From positions 1,736,001 to 1,800,000 of the forward strand of contig OY782877.1 in assembly GCA_963678445.1 (NCBI GenBank): 64,000 nucleotides of DNA, written 5' to 3'. This stretch comes from G963678445 sp963678445 (GTDB taxonomy: Bacteria; Hydrogenedentota; Hydrogenedentia; Hydrogenedentales; G963678445). A model generated the notes under the pieces. It did no database searches. It was given only the letters and a program-made list of their open reading frames with translations, and had not been told where the DNA came from. Shown here one piece after another: positions 36,015-45,215 of the stretch; positions within the stretch are counted from its first letter, which is position 1; each line of letters starts with the position of its first letter. The translations under genes and the position numbers were made by a program.

Positions 36015-37223
36015 GTGAAAGCAAAGGTTGTATTTCAGTGGACTGAATGGGTCTTGCTTGTTTTGTTTTTTCTTTGTTCCGCTTCCCCTCTTTTTGCCGA
36101 TAAAGGCGAGACCATTCCGCTGGTTGATTATCGTGTGCAGTTGGATACGGTCCTGCAGGGATTCGATGGCACAAAGTGCTGGGTGCATCCACGGGCAGGA
36201 ACGATTCCAGGCGAAACGCCTATCGTAGTGATGACGTTGCAAAAGCTTTTGCTGAGTGGCTCGGACGTCTTTTATGGGCTGAATGAAGTACGCACGGATG
36301 ATTTGGGAAAGCATTGGACAGCACCCGTGGAGCATAGCACCTTGGGGCGTCGTCAGGAGGCGGGGGGGCTGGTGTCGGTGGTGTGCGATTTCACCCCTAA
36401 ATGGCATGCGGCTTCGGGAAAATTGTTGGGAACGGGCCATCTGGCAAAATATAAAGGCGACCATCTGGCAAAGGATTATGATCGACGTCCAACGTATTCC
36501 TGGTATGATTCAGAAACACGTAGTTGGACGCCGTGGGCGATGGTGAAAATGCCGGAGGAAAAACGGTTTGCGCGATCGGGTGCAGGCTCTACGCAACGGG
36601 TAGACTTGCCCAATGGCGACATTTTGCTGCCGATTTGTTTTTGTGCAAAAGGGGAAAGGATAATGGCGTCAGCGGTTATGCGGTGTAGGGTCAAGGACGC
36701 TGAACTTTGTTATGTAGAGCATGGCACGGAACTGTCTGTTCCAGTTGAGCGTGGTCTGGGTGAGCCTTCGTTAGCGCACTATCGAGGCCGTTTTTTTCTG
36801 ACGCTGCGTAATGATGTTCAAGGCTATGTGGCACAAAGTAAGGACGGTTTACACTTTGACGCGCCGCACCCGTGGACTTTTGACGATGGGAAACCGTTGG
36901 AGAGCTACAATACGCAACAGCATTGGGTAACGCATGAAAAGGGGCTTTTTCTGGTGTATACACGCCGCGATGCGAAGCATGATCATGTATTTCGGCACCG
37001 CGCTCCGTTGCGTATTGCCCAGGTGGACCCGGAGCGGCTCTGCGTTATCCGTGCCAGTGAACGTGAACTAGTGCCTGAGCATGGTGCGCGCCTGGGTAAC
37101 TTTGCTGTGACGAAGGTGAGCGAAAACGAAACGTGGGTAACGGTGGCGGAGTGGATGCAACCTGTTGGCTGTGAGCAGTATGGTTCTGATAACCGCGTCT
37201 ATGTAGCGCGCATATTGTTTTAA
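36015..37223 (+). CDS. Secreted sialidase-fold (BNR repeat) protein
   Basis: The 402-residue protein has an N-terminal signal (WVLLVLFFLCSASPLFA). The mature part looks like a six-bladed propeller: Asp-box-like turns RTDDLGKHWTAP and AQSKDGLHFDAP, with RVDLPNGDILLPICF and GEPSLAHYRGRFFLTLRND. These fit the exo-alpha-sialidase superfamily, though catalytic arginines cannot be assigned by eye. It may trim sialic acids or other glycans outside the cell or in the periplasm. The start is GTG with AGGGAG upstream. It sits in a run of sugar-related genes with a xylose-isomerase-like gene downstream. Confidence 0.72.
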   Translation: MKAKVVFQWTEWVLLVLFFLCSASPLFADKGETIPLVDYRVQLDTVLQGFDGTKCWVHPRAGTIPGETPIVVMTLQKLLLSGSDVFYGLNEVRTDDLGKHWTAPVEHSTLGRRQEAGGLVSVVCDFTPKWHAASGKLLGTGHLAKYKGDHLAKDYDRRPTYSWYDSETRSWTPWAMVKMPEEKRFARSGAGSTQRVDLPNGDILLPICFCAKGERIMASAVMRCRVKDAELCYVEHGTELSVPVERGLGEPSLAHYRGRFFLTLRNDVQGYVAQSKDGLHFDAPHPWTFDDGKPLESYNTQQHWVTHEKGLFLVYTRRDAKHDHVFRHRAPLRIAQVDPERLCVIRASERELVPEHGARLGNFAVTKVSENETWVTVAEWMQPVGCEQYGSDNRVYVARILF

Positions 37224-37339
37224 TGCACGCGGTCTTTTTTAGGGCCTGAATTATAAAAAACGAAAAATTTGTTCCTGTCAGGAATGGTAAGGACCATAAG
37301 TATTGCCTGTGGCGCTGGCCACTTCAGGAGTATATGGAT

Positions 37340-38410
37340 ATGCCTAAAAATAGTGTGGCCAAATTGCCGCAACGTGGTAAGTATCGCTTTTCTTTTGGGC
37401 CGTGGAATATTGATGAGGGCGCAGATTCGTTTGGGCCGACGGTGCGCAACCCAGTCAGCCTTGCACAGAAGATGAAGCAGGCGCGTCAGATGGGTTTCCA
37501 TGGCATGCAGTTCCATGATGATGATGTGGTGGCGGAACTGGATACGAAATCGGCGTTGCAGATATCGAAAGAAGCAAAACGCATTAAAAAAATGCTGGAT
37601 AATGTTGATCTGCGGGCAGAGTTTGTTGCACCGCGTCTTTGGATGTCTCCCAATACTGTCGATGGCGCTTTCACGAGCAATAGTGCGCGTTGTCGGAAGT
37701 ATGCGCTGGATCGTAGCAAAATCGCTATTGATATCATGAATGAGTTGGAGACGCATACGCTGGTTTTGTGGTTGGCGCGGGAGGGGACTTCGGTGCGTGA
37801 GAGTAAAACAGCGCGTATCGCGGTGCTGCAACTACGGGATGCGCTCAATGAAATGCTCGGCTATGACCCCAAGGTTCAGATTTTGATTGAACCGAAGCCG
37901 AATGAACCTGTTGACAGCGCCTTTATTCCAACTATTGGTCACGCTGTTGGGCTGAGTTACATGACCAGCGATCCTTCCCGTGTCGGCGTGCTCTGTGAAA
38001 GCGCGCACTCCATTTTAGCGGGATTGGATCCGGCGGAGGATATGGCGTATGCCTTGGCGCATGATAAGCTGAAGAGTGTCCATCTCAATGATCAAGGGGG
38101 CGTTAAGTTTGATCAGGATCGCGCTTTTGGCAGTTGTAATTTGCGGGGGGCGTTCAACCAGGTTCGTGTGCTTGAGGAATATGCTTATGGACGCAATGGG
38201 GAATGGGTCGGTTTTGATGTGAAGGCGTTGCGCACGCAGAAGCAGAACGTTGCTACAAAACACCTCACCAACAGCTTGTGTACTTTCCAGTTTCTGCTTG
38301 AAAAGGTGCGTACTGTGAATACGGAGTTGGAGGCGGAATTGATCAAGGCGCGTGATTTTGAGGAATTGGACCGCTATCTTTTATCGCATCTGATGGGCAT
38401 GAAGTACTAG
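37340..38410 (+). CDS. Xylose isomerase family protein (TIM barrel)
   Basis: The 356-residue protein resembles short (actinobacterial-type) xylose isomerases: YRFSFGPWNIDEGADSFGP, MGFHGMQFHDDDVVAE and the metal/substrate segment LIEPKPNEPVDSAFIPTIGH. The usual His of the FHDDD motif is present, and VHLNDQ supplies a late metal ligand. True XylA would convert xylose to xylulose; here rhamnose or another ketose-aldose pair is possible. AGGAG fits best with the ATG at 37340; an ATG two codons earlier is also possible. It follows the sialidase-fold gene by about 115 bases. Confidence 0.8.
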   Translation: MPKNSVAKLPQRGKYRFSFGPWNIDEGADSFGPTVRNPVSLAQKMKQARQMGFHGMQFHDDDVVAELDTKSALQISKEAKRIKKMLDNVDLRAEFVAPRLWMSPNTVDGAFTSNSARCRKYALDRSKIAIDIMNELETHTLVLWLAREGTSVRESKTARIAVLQLRDALNEMLGYDPKVQILIEPKPNEPVDSAFIPTIGHAVGLSYMTSDPSRVGVLCESAHSILAGLDPAEDMAYALAHDKLKSVHLNDQGGVKFDQDRAFGSCNLRGAFNQVRVLEEYAYGRNGEWVGFDVKALRTQKQNVATKHLTNSLCTFQFLLEKVRTVNTELEAELIKARDFEELDRYLLSHLMGMKY

Positions 38411-38442
38411 CGCGCTTTAGACCTGCCGTGCACTGACGTTAC

Positions 38443-38469
38443 AAAGGTTCCGTTTTATAAAACCTTTTT
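38443..38469 (+). terminator. Weak terminator after the xylose-isomerase-like gene
   Basis: A 7-bp AT-rich stem (AAAGGTT with AACCTTT) around an 11-base loop is followed by TT and AATT, 33 bases past the stop. Confidence 0.4.
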
Positions 38470-38628
38470 AATTGTCGGTTACTACGGCACGCCGGGGTAT
38501 TTTGTGGGAATTTCTTGTATAAGAGGCTTGTTTTTTTTTCGTTGTCACCGCACAATGGATAATAGGGCATTGTGAAAAGGTGGACATTTTGTGAGGTTGC
38601 CCTCGTCAAATCTGCAGGAGGAGAATGT

Positions 38629-39621
38629 ATGCAATACAAGCAACTTGGTACCAGTGATTTAATGCTGCCGGTCGTATCTTTTGGCGCTTGGGCTATTGGG
38701 GGGTGGATGTGGGGCGGTTCGGATGATGAGGTGGCGATTCGCGCTATCCAAACTGCGATTGATGTGGGCATTACGTGTATTGATACTGCGCCTATTTATG
38801 GCATGGGGCATAGTGAAAGCGTTGTTGGCAAAGCGATCGCTGGCCATCGTGACGATGTCATCCTTGCAACAAAATGTGGTTTGCGATGGGATTTGGAAGA
38901 GGGTGAGTTCTTTCTTGAAACTCAGGATAATATGGGAATCCAGCGCAAGGTGTATCGCAATCTGCATCCGGAGTCGATCCGCTACGAATGTGAGCAGAGT
39001 CTGCGCCGCATGAAGGTGGATGAAATTGATTTGTATCAGTGTCATTGGCCCGACGCGACGGCTGATCTGGATGATACGATGGATATCTTGCTTACGTTGC
39101 AAAAGGAAGGCAAAATTCGCGCTATTGGTGTGAGTAATTTTACGATTGAAATGATACAGCAATGCTTGCAGCGGGGCTCTATCGCTTCGTTGCAACCTAA
39201 ATATAATGCCTTGGAACGGGGTGTTGAATCTGAATTGTTACCTTTTTGCAAAGCGAATCATATTGGCGTGCTGGCGTATAGCCCTATCGCACAAGGATTG
39301 TTGACGGGCGCGGTCACGCTTGACCGCGAGTTTCCCGAGGGCGATTTGCGAGGCACCAAACCCCTCTTTTCGCATGAAAACCGCGTCAAAATCCTGGCCA
39401 TGCTGGACAAGGTCCGTCCCATCGCCAATGGATATCATGCTTCGTTGGGACAACTTTTCATCGCCTGGCTTAATCAACAACCTGGCATGACGTCCTGTCT
39501 CGTAGGTGCACGCAACGCCGAACAAGTCGTCGAAAACGCCCGTGCAGGCAATCTGCAACTTTCCCCCGCCGAGATAACCCGCATCCGCGAAGCTGTAGAG
39601 GCGCTTGACCTCGCCCTGTAA
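38629..39621 (+). CDS. Aldo/keto reductase
   Basis: The 330-residue protein has the AKR pattern: MQYKQLGTSDLMLPVVSFG, TCIDTAPIYGMGHSESVVGKA (Asp and Tyr of the tetrad), VILATKCGLRWD (Lys), and YQCHWPDATADLDD, where the catalytic His lies. KIRAIGVSNF follows. It reduces aldehydes or ketones, often sugars, with NADPH. GGAGGAG sits eight bases before the ATG. It ends the rightward run of genes that begins at 28698, 217 bases after the xylose-isomerase-like gene. It ends 39 bases before repeat copy 2. Confidence 0.9.
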   Translation: MQYKQLGTSDLMLPVVSFGAWAIGGWMWGGSDDEVAIRAIQTAIDVGITCIDTAPIYGMGHSESVVGKAIAGHRDDVILATKCGLRWDLEEGEFFLETQDNMGIQRKVYRNLHPESIRYECEQSLRRMKVDEIDLYQCHWPDATADLDDTMDILLTLQKEGKIRAIGVSNFTIEMIQQCLQRGSIASLQPKYNALERGVESELLPFCKANHIGVLAYSPIAQGLLTGAVTLDREFPEGDLRGTKPLFSHENRVKILAMLDKVRPIANGYHASLGQLFIAWLNQQPGMTSCLVGARNAEQVVENARAGNLQLSPAEITRIREAVEALDLAL

Positions 39622-39660
39622 CCACCTGAAATTACATGAGTTGCCATAGAAAATAAATTT

Positions 39661-39720
39661 CTGCTGCGATCCGGGACGGAAAGAACCATACCACTTGCTT
39701 GTCGTCACGGAACCCCTTCA
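39661..39720 (+). repeat. Intergenic repeat element, copy 2
   Basis: Carries GGGACGGAAAGAACCATAC and CCACTTGCTTGTCGTCACGG, matching copies 4 and 5. TCCGGGACG pairs with CGTCACGGA (8 of 9), so it may fold. It lies upstream of the STAS gene. Confidence 0.55.
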
Positions 39721-39743
39721 GGCAAGTGGATAAAAAGGAATGC

Positions 39744-40076
39744 ATGATGGAATGTATCCGGGAAAATGAAAAGGACGCTCTTGTACTGCATGTGCGTGGA
39801 CGCCTGGATGCCGGGTCTGCTTCGCTCTTTGAACAGGAATGTACCGGTGTAATTGATGCTGGGGAAAAACAATTGGTGATGGATTTTTCCCAGCTACAGT
39901 ACATCAGCAGCGCGGGATTGCGCGTCATATTAGCTACGGTCAAGCGCATGAAAGCAAAAGGAGGAGATGTAGCTATTTGTTCTCTGCAGCCCGTGGTGGA
40001 AGATGTTTTTACGGTGTCGGGATTCGCCACCTATCTGCCGATCTATACTTCACTCGAGCAGGCCCTTGACGCATAG
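39744..40076 (+). CDS. STAS domain anti-anti-sigma factor (SpoIIAA/RsbV-like)
   Basis: The 110-residue single STAS domain shows LVLHVRGRLDAGSASLFEQE, LVMDFSQLQYISSAGLRVIL and a C-terminal helix. The serine pair in YISSAGLR includes the phosphorylation site that a kinase would modify and the phosphatase next door would restore. AAGGAATGC lies ahead of the ATG; a second ATG follows directly. The SpoIIE-type phosphatase starts ten bases after its stop, so the two form one unit. No RsbW-like kinase is seen in the window. Confidence 0.9.
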   Translation: MMECIRENEKDALVLHVRGRLDAGSASLFEQECTGVIDAGEKQLVMDFSQLQYISSAGLRVILATVKRMKAKGGDVAICSLQPVVEDVFTVSGFATYLPIYTSLEQALDA

Positions 40077-40086
40077 GAAGTCTATA

Positions 40087-41793
40087 ATGCGTATCCGTAC
40101 TCGCTTGATTATCGCTTTTTCGTTTGTCGCCTTTGTCACTGCCTCAGGCCTCTCCTTCACAATTGATCATCATATCCACCGCTTTGGAGGTACTGCGCAA
40201 CAGGTGATTGATAAAGAGCTTTCTGATGTCACCCAGGCTAATTTGAAAATCGCTCAAACGGTATTAGTGGAGCTTGGCGAATCGCTTGTGAGAATGCGCG
40301 CCGATGCTGTTGCAGAAAAGGCAAGACTCCTTTTGAAAAAGCAGGAGCTCCAAAATTACGAAGAATTGCGCAAAGATATTTTCTTGCGACAATATCTCAC
40401 AGCAGCTATTAAAGCGCAGGAAAGCGTGTGTGGTTATCTCTCGTTGCTGGATAAGAAGGGAATAGCGATATTTCATCCCAATGAAAGTGTTGAAGGACAT
40501 CGGTACAGCGAATATCAAAAACGAGACCCAGAAATGTGGGCGTTGATAGAACGTTCGTTCGAGGAAGAATCCGTTAGTGGCTATTATACGTTTCATGACC
40601 CCAAGACTGGGGAAGCCCGTAAAAAATACATGGTGCTACGTCAGGTTCCACACACTTCATTTATTGTTCTTGCCTCGGTTTATATTGATGAGTTCTTTCA
40701 TGGCTCTCAACAGCAAATAGCCGATGCGGGCGCCGAGAATCTTTCGGATGCGCGCAACTCCGTCCGTATGTTTTCACAAGAGGCGGGGGAACATATCAAA
40801 ATCACCTGTATCCTTTTAGGCACAGTCTTTCTTTTTCTCGGCTTGATTTTGGGCTTTTTCTTCGCCCGTGCTATAGAACACCCTTTATTGGCGCTCTGCA
40901 ATGCTGTTGAGAAAGTTGGGGAGGGCGACTTCTCTATTCAGGTACCTGAAAAAGGCGGGGATGAAATTGCCCAACTGGGAAACGCCTTCAACCGAATGGG
41001 CCTGAAACTAACGGACTATATACACCGACTGGAAAAGGAGGTACGCGCCCGGCAGGCTGTGGAGAGCGAAATTCGTATTGCTGCCGAAATCCAGGAGTCG
41101 TTGCTACCCCGAATCTTTCCACCATATCCGCATCGTTTCGAATTCGACCTTTATGCCGCCCTTATTCCTGCCAAAGAAGTTGCAGGCGACTTCTACGATT
41201 TTTTTCTTGTTGGCTCCGACCGTGTTGTCCTGGTTATTGGCGATGTTTCCGGCAAAGGGCTTTCTGCCGCATTGTTTATGACCGCTGCTCGCACTTTGCT
41301 GCGTAATGTATGCACGCAATACGATACGCCAGAGAAAGCGCTTGCCGCTGCTAATGACATCCTTTGTCAGGACAATGATACGTGCATGTTTGTCACCGTG
41401 TTTCTTGGTTATTACGAAATCAGCACAGGGAAACTGTACTGCGCCAATGGCGGACATCCCAGTATGCTCTCGATTCCAGCGGACGGCGTCTGCAAATCCT
41501 TTGGTGGGAAGCGAGGCCCTGCACTTGGTGTTGAGAAGCACCTTACGTACCCCTTGCAAACACACCAGCTGGGATGCAATGAGACGGTTGTGTTCTTCAC
41601 CGATGGTGTAACGGAGGCAACTGCACCTGACGAATCGCTTTTTGGGATGGAAGGGCTCACGCAATTCACGCAGCAGCATGCGCAGGATACGCTAAAAGAT
41701 TTCATCGATGCACTTTTACAGACGCTCACTCAATTTCAGGCGGAGGAGCAATTCGATGATACAACGCTCCTGGTGTTTCGGCGCTTACAATAA
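40087..41793 (+). CDS. Sensor PP2C phosphatase: extracytoplasmic domain, HAMP, SpoIIE
   Basis: The 568-residue protein has a first membrane helix (residues about 4-22), a periplasmic domain of about 200 residues of the Cache type (YLSLLDKKGIAIFHPNE, GYYTFHDPKTGEARKKY), a second helix ILLGTVFLFLGLILGFFFA, a HAMP linker (AVEKVGEGDFSIQVPEKGGDE) and a SpoIIE/PP2C phosphatase. Catalytic metal residues are in EVAGDFYDF and VIGDVSGKGLSAALFM, with NGGHPSML and FFTDGVTEA. It would dephosphorylate the STAS partner at 39744-40076 in response to an external signal. Confidence 0.9.
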   Translation: MRIRTRLIIAFSFVAFVTASGLSFTIDHHIHRFGGTAQQVIDKELSDVTQANLKIAQTVLVELGESLVRMRADAVAEKARLLLKKQELQNYEELRKDIFLRQYLTAAIKAQESVCGYLSLLDKKGIAIFHPNESVEGHRYSEYQKRDPEMWALIERSFEEESVSGYYTFHDPKTGEARKKYMVLRQVPHTSFIVLASVYIDEFFHGSQQQIADAGAENLSDARNSVRMFSQEAGEHIKITCILLGTVFLFLGLILGFFFARAIEHPLLALCNAVEKVGEGDFSIQVPEKGGDEIAQLGNAFNRMGLKLTDYIHRLEKEVRARQAVESEIRIAAEIQESLLPRIFPPYPHRFEFDLYAALIPAKEVAGDFYDFFLVGSDRVVLVIGDVSGKGLSAALFMTAARTLLRNVCTQYDTPEKALAAANDILCQDNDTCMFVTVFLGYYEISTGKLYCANGGHPSMLSIPADGVCKSFGGKRGPALGVEKHLTYPLQTHQLGCNETVVFFTDGVTEATAPDESLFGMEGLTQFTQQHAQDTLKDFIDALLQTLTQFQAEEQFDDTTLLVFRRLQ

Positions 41794-41903
41794 AACGGTC
41801 CGGCGACAGCAAGGTGGACAGGAGCACACCCAAAAAAACATGCTCCTTGCCCTCCCTGAACGCCGCGGAAATTTGGTTTTATGAAAGCTTTCCAGATTTA
41901 GGA

Positions 41904-41934
41904 CAAAAAAAGGGGCCTTGCAAAAACAAGGCCC
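41904..41934 (-). terminator. Intrinsic terminator of ahcY
   Basis: An 8-bp perfect stem (GGGCCTTG with CAAGGCCC, loop of six) is followed on the minus strand by seven T. The convergent SpoIIE gene ends 110 bases away. Confidence 0.83.
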
Positions 41935-41952
41935 AAAAAAACGCTATTCTTC

Positions 41953-43413
41953 TTAATAACGATAGTGTTCTGGCTTGTACGGCCCTTCGATGGGAACGCC
42001 GAGGTACTTCGCCTGCTTCTCACTCAACACATCCATCTTCGCCCCCAGTTTACCCAAGTGCAAGCGTGCTACTTCTTCGTCCAGAATCTTGGGCAGAGTG
42101 TAGACTTTGCCCTTTTCATACTTGTCCGATTCGGTCCACATGGCGATTTGCGCCAACGTCTGATTTGCGAAGCTGTTCGACATGACAAAGGAAGGGTGAC
42201 CCGTCGCACAGCCCAGGTTCACCAGGCGACCGCGCGCCAAAACGATTAATGCGCGTCCATCGGGGAAGATGAACTTGTCTACTTGCGGTTTGATATTCAG
42301 TTCTTTGACGCCCGGATAATTTTCCAGCGCGGCAATCTCAATTTCTGAATCAAAGTGGCCGATGTTGCAGATGATCGTTTCATCCTTCATCTGCTCCATG
42401 TGTGCAATGCGGATCACATCGCAGCAGCCTGTCGTCGTGACGAAGATGTCGCCCATTGGTGCGGCTTCGTCCATGGTTACTACCTGGTAGCCTTCCATGC
42501 AAGCCTGCAATGCGCAGATGGGATCGACTTCTGTCACCAGCACACGCGCACCCAAGCCGCGCATCGCATCGGCGCAACCTTTACCTACGTCGCCGTAGCC
42601 CGCTACCACAACGACCTTACCGGCAATCATTACATCCGTGGCACGTTTGATACCATCGGCCAACGATTCGCGGCAGCCGTACAGGTTGTCAAACTTCGAT
42701 TTTGTTACGGAATCATTTACATTCATCGCGCGGGTCAACAAGCTGCCATCGCGCATCATATGGTATAACCGATGCACGCCCGTCGTTGTTTCTTCGGAAA
42801 CGCCGACCCATGCTTCTGCTGTTTTATGCCAGCGGTTGGGGTCGATACCATGCACCTTGTGCAACAGGGAATCGACGACCTGTGCTTCTTCGTTATCCGT
42901 ACAAATCGGCAGCAGTTCGCCCGTTTTGTTAAAATGTTCTTCCAACGCATATCCACGCTGCACCAATAATGTTGCATCACCGCCATCATCGACGATCATC
43001 TGCAAGGTCTGGCCATCCGCAAATTGCATTGCCTGATAGGTGCACCACCAATATTCTTCCAGCGTTTCTCCTTTCCACGCAAAAACCGGTGTCCCTTCTG
43101 CAGCGATTGCCGCAGCAGCATGATCCTGCGTCGAAAAGATGTTGCAACTCGCCCAGCGTACGTCAGCGCCCAACTCCTGCAACGTCTCAATCAGGACCGC
43201 CGTCTGGATGGTCATGTGCAGCGAACCCATGATGCGTGCGCCCTGCAATGGTTTATCCTTCGCATAGCGTTCCCGGATTGCCATCAAACCCGGCATCTCC
43301 TTCTCCGCCATATCCAACTCTTTCCGTCCCCAGTCCGCCAGCGACATATCCGCTACCTTATATGGCAGCGCTGCATCAAATTCCGGAAAGACTTTCTCTA
43401 TTGAAGCCGACAT
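41953..43413 (-). CDS. ahcY: Adenosylhomocysteinase (S-adenosylhomocysteine hydrolase)
   Basis: The 486-residue enzyme shows [31 protein letters not shown], the NAD-binding [17 protein letters not shown] and [12 protein letters not shown], followed by GHFDSEIEI and the C-terminal [23 protein letters not shown] with the closing PYKPEHYRY. It splits SAH into adenosine and homocysteine, clearing the product of methyltransferases such as CheR. The length includes the extra loop found in many non-mammalian forms. AAGGAG lies upstream. The gap to the upstream sigma-ankyrin gene is only 85 bases, too short for an SAH riboswitch I could recognise. Confidence 0.97.
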   Translation of the reverse strand: MSASIEKVFPEFDAALPYKVADMSLADWGRKELDMAEKEMPGLMAIRERYAKDKPLQGARIMGSLHMTIQTAVLIETLQELGADVRWASCNIFSTQDHAAAAIAAEGTPVFAWKGETLEEYWWCTYQAMQFADGQTLQMIVDDGGDATLLVQRGYALEEHFNKTGELLPICTDNEEAQVVDSLLHKVHGIDPNRWHKTAEAWVGVSEETTTGVHRLYHMMRDGSLLTRAMNVNDSVTKSKFDNLYGCRESLADGIKRATDVMIAGKVVVVAGYGDVGKGCADAMRGLGARVLVTEVDPICALQACMEGYQVVTMDEAAPMGDIFVTTTGCCDVIRIAHMEQMKDETIICNIGHFDSEIEIAALENYPGVKELNIKPQVDKFIFPDGRALIVLARGRLVNLGCATGHPSFVMSNSFANQTLAQIAMWTESDKYEKGKVYTLPKILDEEVARLHLGKLGAKMDVLSEKQAKYLGVPIEGPYKPEHYRY

Positions 43414-43498
43414 AATCCCGTTTCTCCTTGGTTGTGATTTTATCTTCATTCGGATTGCATAGCATAAAAGTAATCGCTTGCCAAGCGCAAGCCTTTAT

Positions 43499-45145
43499 CT
43501 ACAAAACCGTATCGCCCCCATGGCGTAACAACAGATCCACTACATGTGCCCGTCCAAAATACAATGCTTCGCACAGCGGTGTCTTTTGGTACATACGATC
43601 GCGCGCATTTATTTCGGCTCCTCGCGCTAACAGAAATTGTACCAAGCGTGAAGAACCTTGCACCGAAGCACAATGTAATGGCGTAAAGCCAAAGGAGCCC
43701 CCGCGCACATTCACCAATTCTGGAGAATCGCACAATAAACGCTCCAGCTTTTCCATCTCGCGCAACTGCGCTGCTCCCACCACATCCAGCAATGCGCCTT
43801 GTTCCAACAAGAATTGCGCCATCTCCACACGGCCATACTCTGCCGCCAAATGCAAGGGGGTTGCGCCTAAATCCAGCGCGGTGGCCAATGCTTCTGGCTG
43901 TTGCTTCAGCAAACGTTGCGCCAAGGCGACATCCCCCAAGGCCGCCGCTGAAAACAGATCCAATACGGCTCCTCGCGCCAACAACGGACCCAGCAGGGCC
44001 ACGCGGCCATGCCCTGCCGCCAAGTGTAAAGGACGTTTCCCGCTTTTCGCTGTGCAGTCCGGGGCTACTTCCGCCGCTAATAACAAGTTTAGCGCCTCTA
44101 TTCGGCCAAAATCCGCCGCCAAATGCAAAGGGGTACAGCCCCATAGATCTACGGCTTCCGGATTTACCCCTACCTCCAATAACCACTGCATCACCGACAC
44201 GTGGCCACCACATGCCGCCCAATGCAATGCTGTGCGACCCCATGCCCCCTGCACGTCCACATCCCGATCCGAGCGACGTAACTGCATCTGCAACTCCGGC
44301 AATCGACCTAACGCCGCTGCCGAAAACCAGTCCATCTCCGCGCCAAACTGCAGCAAGAGCTCTACCACCGTCTGGCTTCCCCCCGCATGCACCGCGTGCG
44401 CGGCAAAGAGCAGAATGGGCATTTTATCTTCATTATGACATCCCGCCAGCGCCGCATCCTCCTGCAACAGACGCGCCACCTTCGAGGGATAGGCACCCGC
44501 CACCGCCATAAATAACGCGGCCTCGCGCGCCACCATTCTTTCACGCTCACCGTCCTTGGAATATACTTCGCCGTCGGATTTTGCGTGTAACATTGTCAGC
44601 TGCGGACGCAACCGTTGCCGTGCCGAGTATAAACGCTTCTTCACCGTCGTCAACGGCAGCCCCAACTGCTGCGCTATCTCTTTTTGCGAGACTCCCTCCA
44701 GGTAAAACGCCCGCACCACCCCCTGCTCATGCAATGGCAGGCCCGAAATTGCCGTCAAAACCTGTTCCCGGCGTTCCTCGAGGACCACCGCTGTCTCAGA
44801 ATCCGCCTCGGACGCGACTTCCTGCGCCGCCTCTAACGGCTTTGTCACCAAGCGTTTACGGCGTGTGATGCGATCGCAACGTTTAAGCACTATCCGCCGA
44901 AACCAGCCCGCAAACGCCGCGGGTTCGCGCAATTGATGCAGCTTCAGCGATGCCTCCAAGAACGCCTCCTGCACCACATCCTCCGCCAGACCACGATCCC
45001 CCAGCCATGCATAGGCTCGGCGCAACGCATATCCTGAAAAACGCTCCACAATCGCATTGAAGGCTACGGGATCGCCCGCTTGTGCCGCGAGGACCCAATC
45101 CGACAACGCATCCGACTGCGCTATGTTCTTCCATTCACGTTCCAT
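43499..45145 (-). CDS. ECF-type sigma factor fused to ankyrin repeats
   Basis: The 548-residue protein begins with an ECF sigma factor: region 2 (residues 24-88: AGDPVAFNAIVERFSG, GLAEDVVQEAFLEASLKLHQ, AFAGWFRRI), a linker, and region 4 (128-183: LPLHEQGVVRAFYLEG, SQKEIAQQLGLPLTTVKKRL). Residues about 205-548 are some ten ankyrin repeats with TPLHLAA motifs (RTALHWAACGGH, CTPLHLAADFGR, ATPLHLAAEYGR, FTPLHCASVQGS). Three units (DWFSAAALGRLPEL, DLFSAAALGDVALA, DVVGAAQLREMEKL) mark a longer internal repeat. The sigma part should direct RNA polymerase; the ankyrin tail may sense a partner in place of a separate anti-sigma factor. Starts at 45151 (GTG) and 45187 (ATG) are alternatives. Confidence 0.85.
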   Translation of the reverse strand: MEREWKNIAQSDALSDWVLAAQAGDPVAFNAIVERFSGYALRRAYAWLGDRGLAEDVVQEAFLEASLKLHQLREPAAFAGWFRRIVLKRCDRITRRKRLVTKPLEAAQEVASEADSETAVVLEERREQVLTAISGLPLHEQGVVRAFYLEGVSQKEIAQQLGLPLTTVKKRLYSARQRLRPQLTMLHAKSDGEVYSKDGERERMVAREAALFMAVAGAYPSKVARLLQEDAALAGCHNEDKMPILLFAAHAVHAGGSQTVVELLLQFGAEMDWFSAAALGRLPELQMQLRRSDRDVDVQGAWGRTALHWAACGGHVSVMQWLLEVGVNPEAVDLWGCTPLHLAADFGRIEALNLLLAAEVAPDCTAKSGKRPLHLAAGHGRVALLGPLLARGAVLDLFSAAALGDVALAQRLLKQQPEALATALDLGATPLHLAAEYGRVEMAQFLLEQGALLDVVGAAQLREMEKLERLLCDSPELVNVRGGSFGFTPLHCASVQGSSRLVQFLLARGAEINARDRMYQKTPLCEALYFGRAHVVDLLLRHGGDTVL

Positions 45146-45215
45146 ACACACCAAGACCCACCTGAGGCGCCCAGGGATACCTGACATCGGCACTTGTCCT
45201 TGCCGCCTATTCCCC

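Noticed and set aside
43414..43498. SAH riboswitch ahead of ahcY
   Set aside because: The 85-base gap holds only a short GCTTGC/GCAAGC hairpin and no recognisable riboswitch core.
43428..44438. A 336-codon plus-strand frame
   Set aside because: Antisense to the sigma-ankyrin gene; low-complexity Ala/Asn/Ser-rich translation typical of a shadow frame.
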